Shown here: positions 1 to 9,700 of the stretch, piece by piece
How the letters are laid out: every line of letters begins with the position of its first letter
Numbering within the stretch: the stretch's first letter is position 1
Assembly (NCBI RefSeq): GCF_001650905.1
Contig: NZ_LXYG01000015.1
Coordinates: 37,232 to 101,231 of the forward strand
Source: Balneola sp. EhC07
Lineage (GTDB): Bacteria; Bacteroidota; Rhodothermia; Balneolales; Balneolaceae
Direction: 5' to 3'
Length of the DNA stretch: 64,000 nt
Program-made: the position numbers and the translations under genes
The notes under the pieces: model-generated
Told to the model about the DNA's origin: nothing
Databases searched by the model: none
What the model saw: only the letters and a program-made list of their open reading frames with translations

Positions 1-3000
1 CTCCATTTCCTACAAAGTTAACGGAAGGTTTACTGTTCAATGTTGCTGAACTTGCTACAAAAGTAGGAGCGGTTCCTGAGCCTGATGTACCGGTATAATC
101 ATTTCCATTTCCGCTTTGATCAGCCCAAGTTGAAACAGCAACTCCGTTACCCTCTGAAATGCCTGCATCGGCTCTAAGCCAAACCTCAAGATCGGGAATG
201 GTTTCTACCGGGCTTACATCGATGGTACGTTTTAGAGTATCACTTTTGAGTTCTCCATCACTAACAATAAAACTAACTACTCGCTCGGGACCTGACGCTA
301 TAGTTGCAGTATTTATATAGTCCACTGATCTTAGAGCTGCTTCATAATCGCTTAATAAATTATTCCCGGTAAGTTTGAGGATCCCTGTATTTGGATTCCA
401 GTTGCCTGTAATTCCGAATAGGGTAGAATAGATAAGAGAATCTTCGGCTGGTTTTAAGTTTTCGGTGATAATAACCAATGCGCTGTCAAGCCTGGTGTCG
501 TCAGGGTCAGAAACTATGATAGTATTTGTAATCTGAACTGCAGCATCAGGATAAGGAATATTTGATGATTCAATAGAGCTAAGAACAGGCTTTGAGTTTA
601 CTGTTGCTACTGTCACATCTCTGGATTGAGTGTTACTGTTATTATCACCGTCGTTGATAACAAAAGAAATGGTACGGTCAAGGTCTACCGGATCTGAGCT
701 GGTATTCTCATACGTTACAGCCCTAAGCGCTGTTTGGTAATTCGCTTTGGTATCGCTTCCGGTCAGAGTTAATATCCCGCTTCCTGAAGCAAAGCTTCCT
801 GAAATATTTCCGGTATCCGTAAAGTCGAGAAAATCTTCACCAAGAAAATAGTTAGCGGTAATGGAAATAGTTGCACTCTCAATGTTTGTGTCATCTATGT
901 CAGATACTGTAATGGCAGAAGTGATTTCTACAGCACCGTTACCTTCTGTATAAGCTAAATCGCCACTTTCAATATCTGCAAGTATTGGGGTTGCATCAGG
1001 ATTGGTGATATTTATGTTTCTGCTTACAGTGTTGCTTACATCATCCCAATCATAAATTTCGAATTCAACAGTTCGGGTATTAGTGGAAGGATTTAGTTGG
1101 GTATTTCTATAATTAACAGATCGTAATGCAGCTTGATAGTTTGCTTTTGTATCACTTCCTGAAAGTAACAATACACCTGTAGTTCCATTATAAGTACCAG
1201 TAATTTTTGCAGTATTAGCAAAGACGAGAGAGTCTTGACCGGCTATAAAGTTTGTAGTTATAGACACTTTTGCACTGTCCATGTTATTATGAGGGTCGCT
1301 ATCTGAAACTGTAATGGTATTAGTAATTTGAGTATCCGGATCGCCTTCTGTAAAGTCGATATTAGTTCCTTCAACAGAGGCTAAAACAGGAGGGACGTTT
1401 CCCCACTTTTCATTAAAATAGTTATATAAACTAGCTCTTTGTCCGCCGTTTAGTGATGTGTTCCAGGAAGCAAATTCTGCAATTTGCCCATCAAAGTTTC
1501 CGTTTTCATTTGAAAGTGTAATTGGATTTCGGGTTTGGGAACCATCATTGCCACCCAAACCTATGCTGTTGTTATTAGAATTCATGTCGGCGGCATCGGT
1601 AAATGATTCTAGTAAACCGTTGTTTAACTCAGCTGCCCATACGTTAGAATCGTGATACGCTATGATTATATAGGATTCATTTGGTAGCACAGATCCAAGA
1701 TCTATTACCCTATGTCTCAAAGAATTTGAAGCACCCCAATTTGCACTGCTTCTGTTGTAAGCGTGAGCATATAAATTGCCATCAATGATGCTAAAATTAT
1801 AACCGAGGCCGCCACTGGATTGTTCATATATTACCTGAAATCCGGCGGTAGAATTTCCTGTTCTTAAGGTAATCGCAAAAGATTTTTGGCTGAAATCATC
1901 ATTATTAATCAGAACTTCTCCGCCTTTTATTAATTCATCGTTTGCTCCATCATAGGTAACTGCACCACGTTCGCCAAAGCCTAAAGAATCAAATGTCGGC
2001 GCTGTACCCGTAGAGAAATCAAAATTATTGGTGCTGAGATCTCCCCATAAAGTAACAGATGAATTATTGGTTGGAGGAGAGCCTTCGGCTGAATTTGCAG
2101 TACCGTCTCCATCCATATCTTGTGCATCAAAATGGAAAACGATATTTGAAATGTCAGTAGTTAAATCAGTTAATGTGCTGATAATATCAATATCTCTAAC
2201 TGGAGTGTTGGTAGCTGAAGATCCTTTATATCCTGTTATTGATACAGTTCTTGTGAGCTGGCTGGGAGTTCCGGCAAGGCTACTGAAAGTAACAGCTCTA
2301 AGTGCTGTTTGGTAATTGGCTAAAGAAGTAGTTCCGGAAAGTAAAAGCTTTCCGGTTGCAGCAGTATATGTTCCGGTAATTCCCAATTGATCAGAAAAGC
2401 CAAGTTGATCGTCCGGATTATCCAGATTGTTAGATATTTGAATTACTGCACTATCTAATGTTGTGACAGTGGGGTGACTTCCAATCGTTAAATCGGATGT
2501 AACAAATATTGCTGAGCCACCAGCCATATAAGTTGCAGCAGTTGATTCAATATTCTGTAAACTAGGCAGGTCGTCCAGTTCTGTAATAAAAGTTGAAGGA
2601 TTTAATTGATTTGCATATTCAGTGGCAATCCAATCCTCGCTTAGACCTACATCAGAAATTCTGACTTCATCAATAATCCCGTCAGCGGCATCACCTGATC
2701 TGGAAATTTGTAAAGCGTCTCCATTAGTGGAAAAAGCTGTTGTATTACCATCGGTATTTATAGAAAGACCATTCTGATAAATAGTTCTACCAGAAGTTCC
2801 CTGAACATAAGTTAAATAATACCAAGTTGAAGTTGAAAGCGAGAAAGCTGCATCAGCTGTTAGATTTGATCCACCTTCTTTTTTGAATTGCATTCTGGGA
2901 CCACCTCTAATCGAAGCCTCATAAGAAGTGTTGGTTCCCTTTGTAACCATATCCGGAGCATTAGTAGACTCCGGGTTGTACCAGAACGATATTGTAATTT

Positions 3001-3604
3001 CATCGGTAATATCTAAGCTGTTATCATCGGGAACAGAGATGAAGTCTGAATCACCTCGTTCAAAATCGCGACCGTCCCCGATTATACCCGTAGTTGTTGG
3101 AATTCCGCCCGTCCCATTTTCGGTACCATCATTAGCATTAGAAGTTGCGTCATCTTCGGTAGCACCACCATCCATATGCATTACGAGTTGGTAATCTGAG
3201 TTCCAGGTATCGGAAGTACTTTGATCAGTAGTAATCCCTGAGTCACCGTAATAGATAAAAAATTGGGTATCGGTTGTGGCACTTAAAGAAGGAAACCTGA
3301 CCCATGCTACAAGTTCGCCGGTACCGGAATTATAAGATTCAAGATCATGGTCCAGCTGTGTAGTTCCATCAGTAGCTGTAAAAGCAATATCAAATCCGTT
3401 TGCATTTTCTACATCCCCTGATGGCAAAGTTACGTTTACCAGAACCGGAAAATTTATTAGATCTGAAGCTCCACCTACACTGTCGCTTTCTATATTGAAT
3501 TTTTTTCTTTCAGCAAAGGATCCTAACTGAGCAATTGCTATCTCACTAAGACCCAAAAAAAGCGCTACAGATATGAAAAGGTATTTGATTGAAAGATTTG
3601 TCAT
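1..3604 (-). CDS. Giant secreted repeat protein (DUF2341, LamG-like, cadherin-like repeats), 3' part missing
   Basis: The frame is open from ATG at 3604 to the left edge, so about 1,200 N-terminal residues are visible and the C-terminus lies outside. A signal peptide (MTNLSIKYLFISVALFLGLS, then cleavage near AIAQ) is followed by a DUF2341 domain (about residues 30-140), a LamG/concanavalin-like domain (about 150-330), one ~115-residue cadherin-like repeat, a second LamG-like block starting FHFDAQDMDGDG, then three more repeats and the start of a third block (WLRADAG). Each repeat has the pattern PVLxxIE, VSDxDDTNxE, GITGxW, LTGxxxxANYQxALR, RTISF. The same order is found in the gene at 3720-11747, so the two are paralogues and probably share a surface or adhesive role. 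That role is inferred; the domains and repeats are seen directly in the translation. Confidence 0.85.
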   Translation of the reverse strand, partial: MTNLSIKYLFISVALFLGLSEIAIAQLGSFAERKKFNIESDSVGGASDLINFPVLVNVTLPSGDVENANGFDIAFTATDGTTQLDHDLESYNSGTGELVAWVRFPSLSATTDTQFFIYYGDSGITTDQSTSDTWNSDYQLVMHMDGGATEDDATSNANDGTENGTGGIPTTTGIIGDGRDFERGDSDFISVPDDNSLDITDEITISFWYNPESTNAPDMVTKGTNTSYEASIRGGPRMQFKKEGGSNLTADAAFSLSTSTWYYLTYVQGTSGRTIYQNGLSINTDGNTTAFSTNGDALQISRSGDAADGIIDEVRISDVGLSEDWIATEYANQLNPSTFITELDDLPSLQNIESTAATYMAGGSAIFVTSDLTIGSHPTVTTLDSAVIQISNNLDNPDDQLGFSDQLGITGTYTAATGKLLLSGTTSLANYQTALRAVTFSSLAGTPSQLTRTVSITGYKGSSATNTPVRDIDIISTLTDLTTDISNIVFHFDAQDMDGDGTANSAEGSPPTNNSSVTLWGDLSTNNFDFSTGTAPTFDSLGFGERGAVTYDGANDELIKGGEVLINNDDFSQKSFAITLRTGNSTAGFQVIYEQSSGGLGYNFSIIDGNLYAHAYNRSSANWGASNSLRHRVIDLGSVLPNESYIIIAYHDSNVWAAELNNGLLESFTDAADMNSNNNSIGLGGNDGSQTRNPITLSNENGNFDGQIAEFASWNTSLNGGQRASLYNYFNEKWGNVPPVLASVEGTNIDFTEGDPDTQITNTITVSDSDPHNNMDSAKVSITTNFIAGQDSLVFANTAKITGTYNGTTGVLLLSGSDTKANYQAALRSVNYRNTQLNPSTNTRTVEFEIYDWDDVSNTVSRNINITNPDATPILADIESGDLAYTEGNGAVEITSAITVSDIDDTNIESATISITANYFLGEDFLDFTDTGNISGSFASGSGILTLTGSDTKANYQTALRAVTYENTSSDPVDLDRTISFVINDGDNNSNTQSRDVTVATVNSKPVLSSIESSNIPYPDAAVQITNTIIVSDPDDTRLDSALVIITENLKPAEDSLIYSTLFGITGNWNPNTGILKLTGNNLLSDYEAALRSVDYINTATIASGPERVVSFIVSDGELKSDTLKRTIDVSPVETIPDLEVWLRADAGISEGNGVAVSTWADQSGNGNDYTGTSGSGTAPTFVASSATLNSKPSVNFVGNG

Positions 3605-3719
3605 ATCTACATATAAAGCCGGATTAACTGCTTGTAACAGATAGACTAATATACTACTAAACGTTAATGAGTAAACCAGGATTAGGTAATTCTAACCCTT
3701 TTTGAATAGGAGGAAGTTA

Positions 3720-6700
3720 TTACTTAATTAAAGTGAATTTTTCCACAAGTACTTTTGAATCAGTGATCAAACGATAAAAATAAACTCCGCTGGCAAGGTG
3801 ATTGGCGTTGAAAGTGACATCGTAGGTACCTGCTGTAAGCCTTTTATTAACCAAAGTATGCACTTTTCTTCCAAGTATATCATATACAATAATACTTACA
3901 TCAGCATCTTCGTCGATACCAAATGGAATTGTAGTTCTGGGATTAAAAGGATTTGGATAGTTTTGAGCCAAAAATACTTCTTCAGGAACTTCGAGTTCAA
4001 TTTGTTCTGTACTTATTTTTAGAGTGAACCGGGCACTTTCTGAAGTACTTTTGCCTTTTGATTTCAACTTAAAACTTGGAGAAAATGGATCTGTTTTAGA
4101 GATTTTAGCTTTTGTTGAATGATTAAAAGTATAAGAATTTTGTTCCTTTATGTTGATTTCTTCCTGAGTGTCATTATCGATCAAGGTAATTATCCAATCA
4201 TCAGGAATATTTCTAAGCCCACTCCAAACAAGTTCCATTTCACCTGAAACAGGGATTCCGTCTCGATATGCAGCTACATGTAACGGAATCTTATATCTGG
4301 AATTGAAGTCAAGCGGTAGGTTATTAATAGCTAGTTCTGTACCATCTTCCAGAAAAGTATGAAGCTCCAAATGTGTTAATGAAAAAGGAAGAAGACGATA
4401 CCCGTCGCTGTTGTCTTTTGACTTTCTGGCGCTATTGGAAAACATAATATTTGTTTTCTTGTTCAATCCATCTGCTTTCAAAGAAAGCTCCAACTGAGGA
4501 TCGTTTTGCCCTTCTGTATTTTCTTTGCGGAGAAAACTACCGCCTGTTGTTTTAACTTCTTTATTTACTTTAAGAACAGGAGCTACAGCGTTGGCTTTTA
4601 CCCAAAATCCCTGAAAAGGGGAGATCAGACCACCGCCAAGAGTTCCGGTTGTGCCGTTCCATGTCAAATATTCACCATTTCCACCGTTTGCCGAAGGATC
4701 CCAAACATAGATAGTGTTTTCAACATTAGTTTTTGTCCAATTGGTATTATCATCCCAATCAATAGTAGCAGCAAATGGGTTTCCGATCAGGTTCCAACCG
4801 GTATCAGCTGCAGCAGTGTAAGTAATTCCAAAATCAACTTCTGTACCGTCGCCTTCCCATTCCTGACCTTCAACGTCAAGTGTATCAGGAAGCGGATCAT
4901 TGTATCGGGAATCTGCAGCAATGTTACCAAAGACGAACACAAAAACTCCTTGCCCCTGAGACACAGATTGTGTGGCATTAGAAGGAGCACGGTATCTTTG
5001 GTTATCAGTACCAACTACAGTTTCCAGATATGTTAATACATTGGGTTGCAGACTATCCAGAGCTGCATTTCCTAATGTTGAACCGGTATATCCCTGAGTT
5101 AAAGTTCCATCCAGGAAATCTCCATAAGTTGTGTTAACAGGAGATGAAATCATTCTCCAACCTCTTACTCCAGAAATTCTTCTTTGAAATCTTAAAGATC
5201 CACCGGGTCCATAGGTTTTTGAATTGGCAATAAGGTTTTTTCCTGTTGGTATAAACAAAGTACCATCTGTAAGGTTTAAATCTCCGGTTACAGTCAGATC
5301 TGAGGAGAAATCAGCACCTGCAGAGTTGTCTAGTTCAAGATCTACAAAATCATTAGGGCTTGTTACGATCTGCTTAGAGGAACCGTTTAGAATCACATTT
5401 CCCAGAGTAATATCAAGTAAATCCAGATTTCCACCTACAGTCAAAGAATCGGCATTACTCCCAAGTATTTTTCCCCCTCCGGATGCTTCACCGGTTACGA
5501 CAAAGTTGACCCCTCCGGAAACAGTAACAGTAGCGCTGGTTTCGATCGATATTTGGGCAACAGTAGTATTGGTAACATCCACAACCGGCTGTTGATTACC
5601 AACGGATGGGTTTGCGGGTATAAGAACTTTATCAGTTGAAAGTGGCACGCTTCCGGAAGACCAGTTTACGGGGTCGTCCCAGTTTCTTGCATCTGCAACT
5701 GAACCCACCTGAGATCTCCAGATTTTATTGAAAGCTGCAAATTCAACCTGAGCATTATCAGAAATGGCATTACCGTTTAAAGTTCCTGTAATGGTTGCAG
5801 TTCCTTCAATAATAGATGAAGTAAGAGTTGCAGTATAAGTGCCATTAGAATTATCTGTTACACTTCCCAGAGAACCATCAGTTGCTGAAAGAGCAATAGT
5901 TGCACCTCCAACAGTTACGTTATTTCCGGATGCATCTCGTGCCTGTACTGTTATAGTTGAGGTAGAAAATCCATCATTAAAGATCACCGTTGGGCTTGCT
6001 GTTATTTGTGTAGATGCAGCGGATGCTGCACCGGGAGTAACATTAAAACTATTACTTACACCTGTTTCGGAACCGGCAGAATTGGTTGCTGTGATGGTGC
6101 AGGAACCCACACTGCTAATACTAACGGTATGTGAGGATAATACTCCGGACGTGAATGCAGGAGAAGTACCTTGTCCGGCATCTAATGTACAGGAAGAAGA
6201 AATATCAACTGTTCCTGAAAAGTCTGTAACTACGGCATCTGTTCCATCAACAGCTGAAATTTTAATGTTAAAGCTTTGTCCTGCCAGTTTGTTGGAAATA
6301 TTTCCGGAAGGAACTCTCTCAATTTTAAACTCTGTAAGTTGTCCAAGCACTACTACATCAAATTCGTTGCTAAGTTCTGAGGCCAATCCTGCAGAAGTAG
6401 CAGTAAGAGTATATGAACCAGTATCATCAATAAGAAGGTTTGTGAAGTCAGCAATTCCAAGTGAATTTGTCCTGATAGTAGTAGTTGATCCTCCGGTTAA
6501 AGCCCCTGAACCACTAACTACATTCAAAGCTACATCAATATCGACGCCACCTTCTTCCACAGAATTTCCAAATTGATCAACAAGTTGTATCCGTACTGAT
6601 GGAGAAATAGGTGAATTTACAGTTGATGTTCCCGGTTGTTGTGAATAAGCCATTGCAATTTGAGTTCCGGCAACCATTGTCAATGTCCCGTAATTGGTTG

Positions 6701-9700
6701 TACCTCCGGAGCCTGTAGTTCCAATGTTCCTGATATTTCCCTCATTTGGGAGAGTTCCAGTTGTTGGCCTTACTCTGAATCCATTGAAAGTGATTTCAGC
6801 GGGATTAGTCGAGGAAGCTGTAGTGACAGTAAATGTTATCTCAGTTGAAGTCCTGCTTGTAAAGGAAATCGCCAGATTTGTACTTCCACCAAAAGCAGGA
6901 GCGACTGTTGCAGAGGGATTAGCACCGCCGGTATCCCATTCAAATCCGGTAGGAGCTTTAAATACAAAAGTGCCGCTCGAAGTGTATTCACCGATAAAGC
7001 TTTCCTGAACTCTTGGCCCTGATAAAGTAGTGTAAGTTGTTGAAGCATCGTCTGCGGATATAGCTTCTCCACCGGTAGCAGCAGTAAGATTCCTTATAGG
7101 AATACTATATTTTAAGGAGAGGTAATCTTCTATATTTTGTTGTTCGGAAATAGAAAGTTCTCGAGAATAGAACAGCATTTCAGCGATTAATCCATCCCAG
7201 CTATTGTTTTGGTCTTTACTGCTTTGTCCAAGTATAGCAGTAGTTAAGTTGGTTAGTAAACCTGTAGGGATATTACCTGAGGCGGAAGGGTTGTTCAGAA
7301 CACCATCCACATACATATCGAATAATTCTTCAGACTGCCACTTTAAAGCGATTATTTGTCCTGAAGTAGTTTGTGCATCAGAGAAACTCTGAAGTAAAAA
7401 ATCTGAAGATTCACCTTCCCTTAATCCGGCAGTGATAATATTGGTACCACTTGTTCCGGTTGCGTCATATCTGATGTTGAAGAATTTATCATCTCCACTT
7501 CCATCGGGTTGGTAGGTTGTCCAAAAGCCTCTGTCAGTATTCGTAATATCAGATTCGATCACAAAGAATATGGTGAACTCATCCAGGCCATTCAAATACT
7601 GAGTTTCTGCATCGGCATCTTCTAAACGAACAACAGTTCCGCCGCCCGGAAATTCAATAGCGTTTTGTGAATTGATACTTCCAACACTAGTTCGGAAGGT
7701 TGGTGCAGTTCCTGATGTTATAAAATGGTGATTATTCCCACTTTGATCTTCCCATCGTCTTACATTTCCACCATTTGTACTTGCACTACCACCTGATGTG
7801 GCATTGAATGTTCCGTCATCACCTTTTAGCCAAACCGTAAGGTCATTAATGGTTGCGGGAACACTTACGGTTACATTTCTGGTAACAATATTACTGTTAT
7901 CATCTCCATCATTTGCTGTAATAGAAATAGTTCTTTGCTGATCGGAGGGGTTGGAAGAAGTATTGGCATATCGTACCGTTCTAAGGGCACTTTGAAAATC
8001 GGCTTTTGTTGCAGGGCCGGTTAATGTCAGTGTTCCAGTCCCATCAGTCCAGGAATCTGTAACTCCGAAGATATCAGCGAAAACAAGAGTATCCTCAGAG
8101 CTGTCATAGTTTCCGGTTATTTGAAAAGTAACGGTCTCTATATTTGTATCATCAGAATCAGAAACAGTAATATCATCAGAAACTTCGAGAGAGTCTCCCG
8201 TTGTGTACAGGATCGCATCTTGCTCAATATCATCAAGAACAGGAGGAGTGTTTATACTTGAAACTGAAATGTCTCTGGTTTGCGAGTTACTATCATCTAA
8301 ACCGTCATTCACAGAAATGGTTATAGTGCGGTCTAAACCGGTGACCGGGTCGGTACTGATATTCTCAAAAGTAACTGCTCGGAGGGCTGCTTGATAGTTT
8401 GCAACTGTTGCTGTTCCTGAAAGAGTTAATGTTCCGGTACCTGAATCAAAATTGGATGTTATTCCATTTGCGTTAACAAAATCAAGTACATCCTCTCCTA
8501 AAAAGTAATTATTTGTGACCTGAATGGTTGCTTCTTCCAGATTTATATCATCAGAATCGGAAATTGTAATAGTTGACGTTAATGAAGTAGGACCGTCAGC
8601 TTCAGTAAACGAAATTGTAGCGCCTTCAATGGCTGCTAAAACAGGAGTTGCGTTGGAAGGTACTATCTCAATTTCTCGAGATATTAATCCGCTTGCATCT
8701 TCAAAATCAAAAACCTGAAAAGAAATTTCTCTGGTAACTGTTGACGGATTTAATCCATTTGTATTTTCATAAGTTACAGAACGAAGTGCTGTTTGATAAT
8801 TTGCAACAGATGAAGAACCTGATAGGGTCAGGATCCCGGTGGTTGAGTTCCAGTTTCCTGTAATTCCTAATTGATTAGTGAAGGCAAGAACATCTTCAGA
8901 ATTATTAAATCCTTCTGATATACTCACCTCCGCACTTTCCAAAACAGAATTATCCGAATCTGATACTACTAACGATGAAGATATTATTGTTGCAGGATCA
9001 CCTTCTGAATAAGAAAGTGCTGAACCCTCAATTGAGGATAATAAAGGAGCTTTATTGAACCATTTATCACTTAAATAAGCATATAAGTTCGTGAAATCAC
9101 CTGCTGATAAAGCATCATTCCAGGCAATAAATTCACCAATGATACCATTGAAATTATTAGTTCCCGCAGGGTTGTTACCGGTTGTAGCAGGGTCTCTTGT
9201 TCCGTCTTCTTCACCAATAACGGCATCACCACTATGGGCTCTCTGAAAATCGACATTAGCTTGCGTAATAATGCTACCGCCGTTTATGTTTGCAGACCAG
9301 GTTTTTGCAGCTAGAGTTCCAGATGTTGCATCATGGCTTGCAATCAGAATGTAGTTGGTATTAGCTGAAACAGCACCAAGATTAATTGATTTGTATTGAT
9401 TGCCTGATCCCCACTCACTATTGTTCCAAACAAAGGCATAAGCAATACCATCTTTAATGCTTATTTGATAACCTCTGGTTCCACCACCTTGTTCATAAAT
9501 TATCTGTAATCCTGCGGTGGTTGATCCTGTTCTGAAAACTACTGCGTATGATTTTTCAGTATATGTCCCTGTATTATTTATAGCGTTATCTGGAACATCA
9601 AACTTGTCGTTTGTACCATCGAAAAGTAATCCGCCTCTTTCTCCGAAATAATCAGAATCAAAGATGGGCTCATCACTGGCGGGACTCGTTGTACCTGAAA

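Noticed and set aside
5839-6576. A long open frame of 245 residues on the plus strand, opposite the 2,675-residue surface-protein gene
   Set aside because: It mirrors the Thr/Ser/Gly-rich repeats of the gene on the other strand (giving Val/Pro/Ser-rich text), has no recognisable motif, and is one of many such frames here.
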